DNA of 64,000 nucleotides from Bacillus sp. FJAT-28004 (GCF_001280845.1 NZ_LGHP01000004.1:65261-129260), one strand, 5' to 3'. Shown: positions 25,577-35,587, counted from the stretch's first letter. Made by a program: numbers and translations. The notes: a model not told the origin generated them from the sequence alone.

Positions 25577-27931
25577 CTACTGGACTTCCCTGTAGCGCCC
25601 GGGCGTTATTCCTTCAAATTTTTTGAATATGCGGTGGAAGGTATTCACATCGTTGTAACCGACCATCAGCGATATTTCGCTGACCGTATATTTCCCTCCG
25701 GTAAGCAGCAATTTGGCCTGTACCAGCCGCGTCTTGTTAATATAGTCGAGCAGAGATTCGCCGGCAAGATCCTTGAACAGTTTGGAAACATACGACGGCG
25801 TCATGGAGAAGGCTTCCCCGATCATTGAAATGTTTAGGTTCTCGTCCTGGTAATACTCGTTGACATATTTCATGACCTTATCGATTAGCGGATTGCTGCA
25901 GTATTCGCGGTTATTATTAACGTAACCGCACAGAAGCTCCATCATATCGTAAAGCTGGCTGCGCATCTCCCCTACCGTCTGGCATTGCATCAGGCGTTCG
26001 ATGGCGCGCACTCCGTCAGGCATATCCGGCTTACCCGCGATGCGGATTTCTCCGATTACTTTTTGCAGCGTAGCCATCAGATCGAACATGAGACATTTTG
26101 CTGTATGAAAAGGATACGGCTCCGTCGTAACATTTTTCTGAATAATCTCCCCGACGAACGTTTTCGCCTTATCGAGCTGGCCTTCGCGTACCATAACGAT
26201 CAATTGCTGCTCGGCCTTGAGCGGATAAAAATAACCACCAGGAGCAGCCCCCTGGTTGTCGTTGCCGCTCAGGTCCGCATAATGAATAATGCCCCCGCTG
26301 CCTGCAATGATACGGTATTCCATCGCCTCGACCGCTTCCTGAAACGCCTGGAAGATTCCATACTCGCCCTCCTGCTGCGCGCTGATGGCAGCGGTCAACT
26401 GGACATCGGCATGACTTGCGATGAACGACATCGTTTCTTCCGCGATGCGCTCCAGCTCCCCCCGCTGCTCCGCCGGCGATGCAAGCTGATGGTTGACGAT
26501 GCAGGCGAGTAACTCCTGGTCCAGCTCTACCGCATAGGCGTTGACGGACTTTCGCGCGACCTCCTCAACCACGTTGGCGATCAGGAAGTGCAGCAACCGC
26601 TTGTTATGAACCTGATCCTCATCCTTCCGATGGAACTTGCCGAAATGCTCGATGCGCAGCAAGATAACAGAAAATCCGCCCAGCGGGAAGCGTAGGTCAT
26701 AGGCTGAGAACGATTCGTGCAACGGGATATGGCTGTCGAGTTGCCCCTTCAGCAACCGCTGCAGGAAATGCGATCTGAGAGTATTATTATGCTGATTCAG
26801 CTTGTTATGAAGCTCCTCCTTCTCATGGAAGGTGCTGCTCAGCGCCTGCTCCAGAAAGGAATATTCATTAGAGCCGCGATCGAATGTAACACCAGCCTTG
26901 AACGACAAGCTCTGAATCAGCGCATGGATCGGCAGATAGTTCCGCTTGAGCAGCCAATACGTCACGCCACCGCCAACAATGAGGCAAAGCAAGATGCTGG
27001 CGATCGTCAATTGCTCTACCACGTTCATCTTCTGGTGATATACGTCCGCCGGCAGCGTCATCACATATTTCCATCCCGTAATGGATGAGGTTGTGTAGGA
27101 TGCAACAAGCCGGCGACCGGCAGTCTCGATCTCCAGTTGCCCCGATTCTTCCGGCATATCGCCGTATTGTACAGCAGATTCCGCCAGCGACTCGCCCATA
27201 GACGCAATGAACCGGTTGTCTTCATCCAGAATAAGGATTGTGCCTTCCTCAGGCGCCGACGCTTGCTCCAGCAACTTGCTGCGGTCAATCATAAACAGCA
27301 AGACAGCTCCCGGCTGATTCATGATCGGTGACGTCACATTTTGGGCATACATGACCGTAGGACTCCACTCATTCTCTTCAGACACCACAACCGAGTGGTA
27401 GCCTTTAATGTACCATTGGTCAAAATATTCTCGAAACGACTGGAACGGCATATGCTCTTCAAGGCGGATATGGTCGTATAACGCTTCGGTGTTCATACGG
27501 TTGTTGCGGGCGATAACCGTATCGCTATTTTTGTAGTAAATATAAATGCCTTCAAGAAAATCGTTAGCGATTTCGTATACGCGCAAATCATTGGCGATTT
27601 GGTATATTTCGTAGTGATCTGAATCAGACAGAATGGCATCGGCCGAAATAAATGATGCGATTCGTCTGTTGAGGCTCACCTCTAGGCTTAGGCTCTCGAT
27701 TCCTTTGAACTGGCTATCTATGGCTTGCTCCATCTGAACAAGAATGGATTGGTTGGCGCGGTTAATTTCGTCTTTTACAACGTTCAGCGTCGCGCCGTAT
27801 ATAACGCCGCTGATCAGAATGGGCACGAGCAGCACCGAGACGTAGGAAAGCATCCAGGTCAGGAATACGCTGCGATTTTTGTGCCGGAGCTGCTTCAGAT
27901 AGATTGTCCACCGGTTTCGAGTTTGGGCCAT
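25577..27931 (-). CDS. Membrane-bound AraC-family regulator (YesN/YtdP-like)
   Basis: The 784-residue protein has an N-terminal membrane helix (about 22-45), an extracellular sensor of about 240 residues, a second helix (IASILLCLIVGGGVTYWLL, near residue 300), a middle region, and a C-terminal double AraC helix-turn-helix (about 685-784: MIGEAFSMTPSYVSKLFKDL and ISLMVGYNDVNTFHRIFKKF). It senses oligosaccharide outside and activates the adjacent importer and lyase genes. It starts 21 bases downstream of the intracellular-type PL6 gene, so these two are probably one transcript, and precedes the binding-protein gene. Confidence 0.93.
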   Translation of the reverse strand: MAQTRNRWTIYLKQLRHKNRSVFLTWMLSYVSVLLVPILISGVIYGATLNVVKDEINRANQSILVQMEQAIDSQFKGIESLSLEVSLNRRIASFISADAILSDSDHYEIYQIANDLRVYEIANDFLEGIYIYYKNSDTVIARNNRMNTEALYDHIRLEEHMPFQSFREYFDQWYIKGYHSVVVSEENEWSPTVMYAQNVTSPIMNQPGAVLLFMIDRSKLLEQASAPEEGTILILDEDNRFIASMGESLAESAVQYGDMPEESGQLEIETAGRRLVASYTTSSITGWKYVMTLPADVYHQKMNVVEQLTIASILLCLIVGGGVTYWLLKRNYLPIHALIQSLSFKAGVTFDRGSNEYSFLEQALSSTFHEKEELHNKLNQHNNTLRSHFLQRLLKGQLDSHIPLHESFSAYDLRFPLGGFSVILLRIEHFGKFHRKDEDQVHNKRLLHFLIANVVEEVARKSVNAYAVELDQELLACIVNHQLASPAEQRGELERIAEETMSFIASHADVQLTAAISAQQEGEYGIFQAFQEAVEAMEYRIIAGSGGIIHYADLSGNDNQGAAPGGYFYPLKAEQQLIVMVREGQLDKAKTFVGEIIQKNVTTEPYPFHTAKCLMFDLMATLQKVIGEIRIAGKPDMPDGVRAIERLMQCQTVGEMRSQLYDMMELLCGYVNNNREYCSNPLIDKVMKYVNEYYQDENLNISMIGEAFSMTPSYVSKLFKDLAGESLLDYINKTRLVQAKLLLTGGKYTVSEISLMVGYNDVNTFHRIFKKFEGITPGRYREVQ

Positions 27932-27952
27932 AGGTTCTCCTCCATGTTAGCT

Positions 27953-29134
27953 TTAGTCGGATTCGGGACCGACGTCGGTTCTTGTCAGAATGACCGGACA
28001 ACGAATATCCGCGACATCCGCTTTCTGATTGTTGATACAAACCGCCGGAGACGGCCGGTATTCATAGATGGCCGGCTGTTCCTTGCCGCATACAAGGTTG
28101 TAAGCGATTACACATTGCTCCGGCGCATAAGGAATCCGCTTGCCGAGCGTAATGCCGTGACGACAATTGACAATCGTATTATTCACTACATTGGCGCGAT
28201 AGACGCGCCAATGTTTCCTCAGTTCCTCCTGCGTCGGCGCCTCGGGATAGCCGTCCGGCCCTCCATCGTAGTTGCCGCCGTCAATGAGCAGCGCATCCAA
28301 CGTCAAGTTTTCCATATAATTATCAAAAATGTGGTGGTCGTTGCCGTAAATGCGAAACCCGCCCATCTCTTCCTTCACGCCATCGCCGATAAACACATTA
28401 TGATGAAATCGGTTTCCATGTCCGTGCCGCGCAGTCACTTGGCCGGCGGAGTTTAGGAATGTGTTGTACCGAATTGTATTATAACAGCTTTTTACCGAAA
28501 TAATCTCGGGCTCTCCGTCGCAAAATTCAAACAGATTGTGTTGAATCGTAATATAGCCGTTCGAGAGAGAGATGCCGGACAAGCCAAGCCGGATCGCTTC
28601 AAGCCCATTGACGACTCGTGGGCCTATATGATGAAAATAATTATATTCGATAACATCATGCTGCGAAATTTGTTCTCCGTCGCCATCAAAAATGACGAGC
28701 GGACCAAGGTCGGCCTTTGGCCCGAACTCGTTGCGTTCGATCCGGTTCCAGCCGCTGCCGCTTCCCACCACAGACAGCAGGCTATACGCCGTCCCAACCT
28801 GTCGCGGCTCAAATCTATTCCGCGCAATCCTCACATGCCGCGAACCGTCCAGAATGATAGATTCGCGCTGCTCGACCTGGAAATGCAGCCCCCATACCTC
28901 TACATAAGCTGAGTTCAAGATTCGTATACTTGATTCGCCGGATATCGTCGCTTTTCCTTTATTTAGAGCGCGAATGCTTAATATGGCGGTGTCCGATCCC
29001 ACTTTGCCTTCAATGATATAGTCTTCATTCCGATCGTAAACGCCGTCAGCCAACAAGATCGTGGAACCAGGCTCTGCCCGGCCAATGGCTGCCGCCAACT
29101 CGTCGCTACTTGATACCAGATAATTAGTAGTCAT
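27953..29134 (-). CDS. PL6-family lyase without signal peptide
   Basis: The 393-residue protein is a PL6 beta-helix alone, starting MTTNYLVSSSDELAAAIGRA with no export signal and no binding domains. The catalytic pair K215 (EIISVKSCYNTIRY) and R236 (VTARHGHGN) is conserved with the family's 21-residue spacing. It aligns along most of its length with the secreted lyase at 18199. A cytosolic lyase would cut imported oligosaccharides further, giving unsaturated ends for the GH88 enzyme. It is the first gene of the minus-strand locus. Confidence 0.9.
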   Translation of the reverse strand: MTTNYLVSSSDELAAAIGRAEPGSTILLADGVYDRNEDYIIEGKVGSDTAILSIRALNKGKATISGESSIRILNSAYVEVWGLHFQVEQRESIILDGSRHVRIARNRFEPRQVGTAYSLLSVVGSGSGWNRIERNEFGPKADLGPLVIFDGDGEQISQHDVIEYNYFHHIGPRVVNGLEAIRLGLSGISLSNGYITIQHNLFEFCDGEPEIISVKSCYNTIRYNTFLNSAGQVTARHGHGNRFHHNVFIGDGVKEEMGGFRIYGNDHHIFDNYMENLTLDALLIDGGNYDGGPDGYPEAPTQEELRKHWRVYRANVVNNTIVNCRHGITLGKRIPYAPEQCVIAYNLVCGKEQPAIYEYRPSPAVCINNQKADVADIRCPVILTRTDVGPESD

Positions 29135-29354
29135 CTTCCCACCTGCTTCCTATAGAATAGGCGGATATGATTCTGCAACTTCTGCACGATCATATCCGCA
29201 ACTTCACAACCTTTATTATGAAAGATACGTTTCCCATGCCATAGTGTAAAAAAATGAAGCAATCATAAAAATGTAAACTGAGGTGCAAAATGAGCGGGAA
29301 TTATCGCCTTGCAGCCTGTAAATCGTAACCTGCCGGTTGACAAAACATGAGAAA

Positions 29355-29388
29355 GGACGTATCCCGTCAACAGATCGTGGATACGTCC
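29355..29388 (-). terminator. Terminator of the phosphoesterase gene
   Basis: GGACGTATCC and GGATACGTCC form a 10-base stem, and TTTCTC follows on the minus strand. It lies 29 bases past the phosphoesterase stop. The bases 29135-29354 hold nothing else I recognise. Confidence 0.65.
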
Positions 29389-29416
29389 CCATTGCTTTGC
29401 CTGCTCTCCTACCCGC

Positions 29417-30127
29417 TTATCCGAAAAAGAAGTACGCAACCTTCATCTCTTCTTCCTTCAACAGCAACTTTTGTGCCGCTTCGAGCAGGGGCGTGCGGTC
29501 ATAGACAAGGCTTTTCATCGCTATTTTGCCATCGGTAATCGTGAAGTAATGCGCTTCTTTCGACGGATCGTCGCGACGTCGGTAGGACACGCTTCCCGGA
29601 TTCAGCCACAAACTGGCATCACTCAAATAATGAATGCTTCTGCGATGTGTATGTCCGAAAATAATGCGGCGATCTCCTCCGGCCCCGGTTGTCCTGCCGT
29701 TACGTTCCGCCCAGAAGGCGTCGTACTTGGGCAAGCTGTCAATCGTCAAATAGTTGTCGTACAGATGCTGCATCGTATAGCTATAGCCGTCCATCTCGAA
29801 TGTGCGGTAGACCGGTATGCTTTCGAGGAAGGAAATTTCCGCTTCGCCGAGCATCCTTGCATTGTAATGCGCCCACTTGATCGCATCCTCCGCCACATCA
29901 TGACCACCATTGCCGTTTCGGTACAGGTCGATAATAATGTCGTCGTGGTTGCCGCGAACGCAAATCGCATCGTTCTTATACACCCATTCGATAACTTCCC
30001 GCGGGAAAGGCCCATAGTCTACGAGATCTCCCGCGCAATAAATCAGGTCACAGTCGGGTTCTGCCTTGCGGATCGATTCCAGCGTATTGACGTTGCTGTG
30101 AATATCCGAAATAATTAAAGCTTTCAT
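29417..30127 (-). CDS. Calcineurin-like metallophosphoesterase (YfcE/MJ0936 type)
   Basis: I start at ATG 30127, eleven bases after GGGAG; the longer frame to 30148 adds seven residues. The protein begins MKALIISDIHSNVNTLESI and shows the metallophosphoesterase series: DIHSN, AGDLVDYGP, CVRGNHDD, IIFGHTHRR, with NPGSVSYRR near the C-terminus. It binds two metals and hydrolyses phosphodiesters; the natural substrate is unknown. Its start overlaps the stop of the SLH-protein remnant (ATGA). Confidence 0.9.
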   Translation of the reverse strand: MKALIISDIHSNVNTLESIRKAEPDCDLIYCAGDLVDYGPFPREVIEWVYKNDAICVRGNHDDIIIDLYRNGNGGHDVAEDAIKWAHYNARMLGEAEISFLESIPVYRTFEMDGYSYTMQHLYDNYLTIDSLPKYDAFWAERNGRTTGAGGDRRIIFGHTHRRSIHYLSDASLWLNPGSVSYRRRDDPSKEAHYFTITDGKIAMKSLVYDRTPLLEAAQKLLLKEEEMKVAYFFFG

Positions 30128-30480
30128 GATCGGTTCAACTCCCAACATTTCAACATTCTCAGCAGTAGCGTCACCGCTTCCGCCCGCGTAGCTGTATCAC
30201 CTGGCATGAAACGGTCGAGCCCTAGCATAATTGCAAATTGCATGCGGGTTAATGGCATATCGGGACGGAAGCTGTCATCCGGATAGCCGCTCACGATGCC
30301 CGTTCGACCGCTTGGGCAATGACTTCCCGGCCCCAGTGATTCCCGGTGTCCGGGAAATCCGAAAGATGAGGCGGCTCCGTCGTCTGACTTGGCTTTGGCG
30401 ACTCGCTCGGAGCCGGCGCCGCTGTCAGCGATGGAGCCGGGATTGGCGTCGGAAGCGGATCCAGCCTCCTCCTATGCTTA
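30124..30480 (-). pseudogene. C-terminal remnant of an SLH-domain protein
   Basis: A first frame gives a Pro/Thr/Ser-rich linker (PLPTPIPAPSLTAAPAPSES) and DFPDTGNHWGREVIAQAVER, the start of an S-layer homology domain. After a frameshift near 30300 the next frame gives IVSGYPDDSFRPDMPLTRMQ and DTATRAEAVTLLLRMLKCWE, the SLH motif and the end of the protein. The exported N-terminal enzyme part is missing. It overlaps the phosphoesterase start by three bases. Confidence 0.75.
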
Positions 30481-31104
30481 CAACGGGACGCTTCATAGCG
30501 ATGGTGTACGGGATGTGCGGCTTCGGCCTGCTGCTTTCGTTCCGAACAACTCAGTTAAAGTCAACTTTACTCCCCTCGTCTCCCGCCGCGAACCCACTCC
30601 GGCATTTCGGATTTAAGTGTTCTCTCATTATGTCGAGCGCACTCTTCCTCCTTTATATAAAATGATAGAACTTTGATAAATCGTCAAAAGCTAAAACTGC
30701 CCTCAAATATTCCGACTTCCTATCTGCAATTTCTGGAATGGACATCAAATCTTAAAAAAGTCACTCATGGGATCGGTATGTATGGATTATATCAGGGTCT
30801 TTATCGGCTAATAAAATAGGAGTGTTTTCAATATTATTAGGCGACTGGGCTCAACCGTTTCCTGTTTGATTCTCTCATGTGGCAAGTAAGGAACATGCAA
30901 AAGAAAGAATTGATAAGAAAATGCCGGATGTCGTTCTGTTTACTTCACCTAATGAAAAAGATCATGTTGTTGATGCTTTTGTTTTGAGAGCATTGAGTGC
31001 TGTATCTACGACATGATCGCAATCGGCTCCGCAGTCACCGTTGCCTACCATAGGGATATTTTTCCCATCACTAAAAAATAAGTTCGTTCACCCTATGCTG
31101 TCCA
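30481..31104. other. Gene-poor stretch with unassigned short frames
   Basis: I see no intact gene here. A plus-strand frame near 30885-31018 reads like protein (KERIDKKMPDVVLFTSPNEK and DAFVLRALSAVSTT) and could be a receiver-domain scrap. A minus-strand frame near 30670-30760 also looks coding but is broken by stops. Neither has a start signal. The stretch is best read as decayed sequence. Confidence 0.3.
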
Positions 31105-31140
31105 CACAAAAAACGCGAGACAATTTATGTCTCACGTTTT
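31105..31140 (-). terminator. Terminator beyond the murF remnant
   Basis: AACGTGAGACA and TGTCTCGCGTT form an 11-base stem with one mismatch, and TTTTTTGTG follows on the minus strand. It stands about 40 bases past the end of the MurF-like remnant. Confidence 0.75.
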
Positions 31141-31181
31141 CCGTTTAAAAATGAAACTTGATTTGAATTCGGCTTCTGATA

Positions 31182-31460
31182 TTATTCCTTTAGCGAATTA
31201 CTACACACTTCTTCTAATTTCAGACCACGTGATCCCTTAATAAATATGACATCATCTTTTTTTTATATGCGGCGACATTCAGAAATAAGTTCTTCTTTTC
31301 ATTTTCTTGATACCCCAATTCCAACATATCTCCTAAATCCAATATTTTTTTGTTAAAACCATCTAGATTTGAAACGGTTTCTATCGACGCTTGTATCGAA
31401 ACAGGACTTGCATTCCAGACATCATTTATAATTAAATATCCTTTTTGGGTCGGAATGCGT
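31182..31460 (-). pseudogene. MurF-like ligase C-terminal remnant
   Basis: The frame reads GYLIINDVWNASPVSIQASI and KKILDLGDMLELGYQENE, which match the NDxYNANP and LGDMxELG motifs of UDP-N-acetylmuramoyl-tripeptide:D-Ala-D-Ala ligases. A frameshift in a run of A then leads to DDVIFIKGSRGLKLEEVC, the C-terminal strand. The N-terminal substrate and ATP domains are absent. It may derive from a second, MurF-like resistance or wall-modification gene and not the essential one. Confidence 0.7.
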
Positions 31461-31610
31461 TACATCCTCATTCCGATGATCTCAAGATTCGTGAGTCCAT
31501 TGCAGTAGAATCATAGGTTCGTCAACGAAACTTAACCATTAATATTTCAGTGTATGTTGTACATATGTCTTTAATCAGAGAAAAAACCTTGACGACATTT
31601 ACGGGAATGC

Positions 31611-31644
31611 AAGACGACGGTGTCCTTCAAGGCTCCGCCGTCTT
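31611..31644 (-). terminator. Terminator of the phosphorylase gene
   Basis: AAGACGGCGG and CCGTCGTCTT form a stem with one mismatch, 17 bases after the phosphorylase stop on the minus strand. The U-run is weak. Confidence 0.5.
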
Positions 31645-31660
31645 ATATGCCGTTTTTCCG

Positions 31661-33838
31661 TTATCCCCAAGCAGCCAGCTCCATCTCGAAATCGGTCGTG
31701 AAATCTGGGCTGATCGGCGTGACCCGCACGTTCACGTTAGCCTTCCAGATGTTGATTGGGATGTCGGGTGAAGAACCCTCGTAGACGTACAGTCCCTTGC
31801 CCTGCTGCTGTACCGGCTCTAGCTTCACCTTCCAGATGCCATGACGGCCGTCGGAGCCGACCGCCTCCACGCGGACGTCCTTGTGCCAGATGGCGCCAAG
31901 TTGAATTTCGGCACGGAAAGCCGTCTTGTTCAGCCCGATCCTGCTGCTGTGGTCGGCCAGAATGTCCGCTTTCCTGACGCTCACGACGGACCAGTTGTCA
32001 CGGATGAATTGCTTGTAGATGGCAACCCTTGATGCGATCTCGAAGTTGTCAGCGGCGAATCGCTTCCCCCTTACGGTCGTGGGGACATACAACTTGTGCC
32101 AATAATCGCTTACCATTCTGTGGGTGTTGAAGACGGGCGCGATTGAGCAGATCGACTCTTTCATCAGGTTGACCCATTCCGTCGGGACCGCGCGATCACT
32201 CCGCTTGTAGAACAGCGGAATAATCTCTTCCTCGAGCAGCCGGTAAAGCGCTTCGCTGTCCTGCTGCGCCTGGTACTCGAAGTCGCCGTCCGTCTCCCCT
32301 TCGATGGCCCAGCCGTTCCGCCCGTTGTAGCCTTCCGCCCACCAGCCGTCCATTACGCTGCAGTTGAGTACGCCGTTCATAGCCGCCTTTTGCCCACTCG
32401 TACCGCTCGCTTCCATCGGCTTCACGGGCGTGTTGAGCCAAACGTCGACACCTTGGACCAGCTTCTTCGCCTTATCCATCGCATAGTTCTCCACAATGTA
32501 AACCGAGCCCTTGAACCTTTCCTCCCGGGAGAGCTCCACTATTCTGCGGATAAGGTCCTGTCCCGGTCCGTCCGCGGGATGCGCTTTTCCGGCAAAAACT
32601 AGGCAAACGGGGCGCTGCGGATCGCCTAAAATGTGCGCGAGCCTCTCTAGGTCGCGGAAGATGAGCAGTGCCCGCTTATACGTCGCAAACCGCCTGGCGA
32701 AGCCGATGATCAACGGTCCTTCACCGGATGAGGCAAGCGGCAGGCCCAACTCCCGGACCATCTCAGCTTTCGCCCGCTGATGCTCCTCCCACAGCTCTAT
32801 GTGTGGGATATCCCGAACAGCAGCCCATACGTCCGGTTCCGCAGTGCGGACGGCCCAGTCGGGCGGGAGGTGCCGGTCGAACAGCTCCTTCATGCCGGTG
32901 GCTAGCCACGTCCCGATATGGATGCCGTTCGTGACTGAATCGACTGGAATGTCCTGTCTCGGAATATGCGGCATCCACCGGTGGAACATGTCCTGGGTCA
33001 CCTCGCCGTGCAGCTTGCTCACCCCGTTCACCTTCGACGATGTGCTGACGGCAAGCCGTGTCATGTTGAACGTATCGCCCATTCGGCCGAGCGACAGCAC
33101 CCGCTCCCTGTCCGTCCCGAGCTGCCAGTAATACTCGCCGAAATAACGGTCCATTATGTCGATGGAGAAGACGTCATGCCCGGCCGGAACCGGTGTGTGC
33201 GTCGTGAATACGGTGCTCGCCTTGACCGCTTCGAGTGCCGTCTCGAACAGCACTCCTTCGGCGGATAACATGCGGATGCGTTCGAGCGTCAGGAACGCTG
33301 GGTGCCCTTCGTTCATATGCCAGACGTCCGGCTGGATGCCCAGCGTTGCAAGCAGTCTCGCTCCGCCGATGCCGAGGATCATCTCCTGGCTTATGCGAAC
33401 GCCTTGTTCGCTTGGATAGAGTGTGTCGGTCAAGCGGCGGTCCGCATCGCTATTGGATTCAACGTCGGTATTGAGCAGGTACAGCGTGACCGAGCCCAAC
33501 TGAACGGACCACGCTTTCACATACACCTGCCTGCCGCCCACCATCACGTCGACGACGAGAGGCCGCCCTTCGGCATCCCGCACGAGACGAACTGGGTAGC
33601 AGCTCGCCTCTGGATCGATTTTTTGATACAGATGCTGCTGCGAGCCGCCCTCATCAATGTGCTGCTGGAAGTAACCCTTACCGTAAAATATGCCAACGCC
33701 CGTAAGCTGAACATTCATGTCTGAGGCCGCCTTGATATGATCGCCTGCCAATATGCCAAGGCCACCCGAGTAAATCGGTAAAGATTCGTCAAGTCCAAAT
33801 TCCGCCGAGAAATACGCTACACCACCGTTTGACATCAT
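31661..33838 (-). CDS. Alpha-glucan phosphorylase (GT35)
   Basis: The 725-residue enzyme cleaves alpha-1,4-glucans with phosphate to give glucose 1-phosphate, using pyridoxal phosphate. The N-terminus GVAYFSAEFGLDESLPIYSG, the stretch YLLNTDVESNSDADRRLTD, and EASGTSGQKAAMNGVLNCSV (PLP-lysine region) identify the archaeal/Thermotoga-type branch. Members of that branch often carry an extra DUF3417 domain in front, which is absent here; the start (ATG 33838, after GAGGTGG) looks genuine, so this is a short natural form. It stands alone, without other glycogen genes, and would act on storage glucan or imported maltodextrin. Confidence 0.92.
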   Translation of the reverse strand: MMSNGGVAYFSAEFGLDESLPIYSGGLGILAGDHIKAASDMNVQLTGVGIFYGKGYFQQHIDEGGSQQHLYQKIDPEASCYPVRLVRDAEGRPLVVDVMVGGRQVYVKAWSVQLGSVTLYLLNTDVESNSDADRRLTDTLYPSEQGVRISQEMILGIGGARLLATLGIQPDVWHMNEGHPAFLTLERIRMLSAEGVLFETALEAVKASTVFTTHTPVPAGHDVFSIDIMDRYFGEYYWQLGTDRERVLSLGRMGDTFNMTRLAVSTSSKVNGVSKLHGEVTQDMFHRWMPHIPRQDIPVDSVTNGIHIGTWLATGMKELFDRHLPPDWAVRTAEPDVWAAVRDIPHIELWEEHQRAKAEMVRELGLPLASSGEGPLIIGFARRFATYKRALLIFRDLERLAHILGDPQRPVCLVFAGKAHPADGPGQDLIRRIVELSREERFKGSVYIVENYAMDKAKKLVQGVDVWLNTPVKPMEASGTSGQKAAMNGVLNCSVMDGWWAEGYNGRNGWAIEGETDGDFEYQAQQDSEALYRLLEEEIIPLFYKRSDRAVPTEWVNLMKESICSIAPVFNTHRMVSDYWHKLYVPTTVRGKRFAADNFEIASRVAIYKQFIRDNWSVVSVRKADILADHSSRIGLNKTAFRAEIQLGAIWHKDVRVEAVGSDGRHGIWKVKLEPVQQQGKGLYVYEGSSPDIPINIWKANVNVRVTPISPDFTTDFEMELAAWG

Positions 33839-34243
33839 CCCACCTCATTTTCGCTAAAAATTGCGCTTCATCTTGTAAGCGCCTGACTTGATGCCTCTAT
33901 ACTATATGCCGGTTTGCAGTACACGTGCCTATAGCAAGTGGGAGCCGCGAAGTGATAAACCCCGGCAAGCCGGGTATATAAGAAACCCATATTTCATACA
34001 GATCACTGACTGAGTTTGACAATTGTTGAGCTATTGGGACAGCATAGTATGCTATAACCTCAACATATCTTTGATGGAGAAGTATCTTTACAATATCGAT
34101 TGGGATCCTTTCGTTCTGAACAGCATGGGTAGCGATAAGCATGAATGTGTAAATGTACTTTAACGATAACTTGGTTCACTTCTACAGTTTGTATAGCAAT
34201 ACCATGCAATAAGAACCTCAGATTGACGTTTATCGTAAAGTCG

Positions 34244-34440
34244 TTAAAATGTCGGATTTTTATCTGATTGATACGATTCCTTGAGCGACTTGATGATCTC
34301 GGTCATAAACTTAAATACTTCTTCTGGCATGTAGCAATTTTCTGGTTCTTCTCTTCCCTTTGGCGTTAACCGAAATATATAGTTCTTATGCATAAGTAAG
34401 CCAAAACTGAGCTCTCTCCCATTCGATGAATGATATCGTG
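34244..34440 (-). other. Unassigned minus-strand frame
   Basis: An open frame without a start signal contains FGLLMHKNYIFRLTPKGREE and MPEEVFKFMTEIIKSLKESY. It looks protein-like but I recognise no family. The wider interval 33839-34668 has no other gene; it includes a small GC-rich hairpin CCCGGC/GCCGGG near 33960. Confidence 0.25.
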
Positions 34441-34668
34441 TTAAAACTTAGTTAGAGGTATAATGGGTTCTTTGTTTGCATTAAAGACGATAAGAAGATA
34501 TTTGCTGTTTACTCCTTACGGACATAATTCATGAATATAAGCTGCCTTACTCCCACCATTATTTTTCTATTTCAAACACAAAAAAATGGACTTCCCATAC
34601 TCTAAGAAATGGGTGTCCATTTATGGTGTGTAACACTAAGCCATGATACCACTGGTTCTCTAATGTCG

Positions 34669-34806
34669 ATTGACAAGAACTTGAAGTCATAAATGATAAT
34701 AACTTTATCCATTCCTTTCTTTACTGTTAAACCTAAAAAACCATCGCCAAACAATGGCGACGGTTTCATAAACTCACATACGCTATATGTTATTGTCCCC
34801 CGACAG
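34669..34806. repeat. Family B repeat, expanded copy
   Basis: The left end ATTGACAAGAACTTGAAGTC and the right end ATATGTTATTGTCCCCCGAC bracket an interior with the hairpin ACCATCGCC/GGCGACGGT. It is longer than the other copies, with about 50 extra bases on the left. Confidence 0.6.
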
Positions 34807-34906
34807 GACAAATCTTTTCTTAGCAATTTCCATATCGTTGTTCGAAAACGCGATAAAAAACAAGCATCGGCTAACGCAAACGATGGTTTTTTGCGATTCG
34901 GTTCCC

Positions 34907-35587
34907 TCAATCCTCGAGGAAAGCGATGCGGATCAGCTCTTTTGCCTTTCGAAGCTTATTTGGGTCCAATCGCCGCAGCATGGCCAGAATCTCACTTACT
35001 TCTCCGGCATCGCGGAAGTTCCGCGATGCCTCCGTCTCCGAATTATCTTCCTGCAAGTCTTCGGCCTCATCAAACCGAACCCATGACGTAACTACTGTAT
35101 CCTTCATGCATTGTACGAGAAATTGCATTTGTTCGATATCGTAACGGCTTAGAAATTCGCGAACGTTGCCTTCGATATGGACGTGCAGCTCGTTGTGCAG
35201 ATCGAAGACCTTTTGACCGACAGAGGTTAACCGGAACAAGACTTCCTTCTTATTGTCGGGGAGCGATTCTCCTTGAACGATTCCTTGCTCCAACAACCGC
35301 CGCGTAATCTTGGATACGCTGCCCCTCGGGATGCCGAAACGCTTGGAGATCGTAATGCCGTTCACCAGCTCCGACTCCCCGATCGCGTGCACGATGTGCA
35401 GCATAAGGACGGTCGCTTCTTTCAGAAAATCGATGACGCGGTCGTCCGAGGTACGCGCCGTCATCCAACACCTCTCCTCGTCCTCTCCTTCTGTCTGGAA
35501 TCGATTCTGCAAAGCGCCGATTTGATTCATCATCTCCGTGATCAAGAGTGCTTGTTCGACATTCGAGTTCGTCCTTTTAATGGACAT
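34907..35587 (-). CDS. MarR-family regulator with C-terminal extension
   Basis: The 226-residue protein has a central MarR winged helix (GITISKRFGIPRGSVSKITR and the wing PDNKKEVLFRLTSVGQKVF) and an acidic helical extension at the C-terminus that is longer than usual for the family (about 150). It is divergent from the flavodoxin-fold reductase gene, sharing a 186-base intergenic region, so it probably represses that gene and itself. The inducer may be a quinone, phenolic or oxidant. Confidence 0.85.
   Translation of the reverse strand: MSIKRTNSNVEQALLITEMMNQIGALQNRFQTEGEDEERCWMTARTSDDRVIDFLKEATVLMLHIVHAIGESELVNGITISKRFGIPRGSVSKITRRLLEQGIVQGESLPDNKKEVLFRLTSVGQKVFDLHNELHVHIEGNVREFLSRYDIEQMQFLVQCMKDTVVTSWVRFDEAEDLQEDNSETEASRNFRDAGEVSEILAMLRRLDPNKLRKAKELIRIAFLED

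Noticed and set aside
27725..28456. A 243-residue plus-strand frame across the AraC/PL6 boundary
   Set aside because: It spans two genes on the opposite strand and has no ribosome binding site or recognisable motif.
34602..34910. A 102-residue minus-strand frame
   Set aside because: It runs through the family B repeat and its hairpin, and has no start signal or family resemblance.
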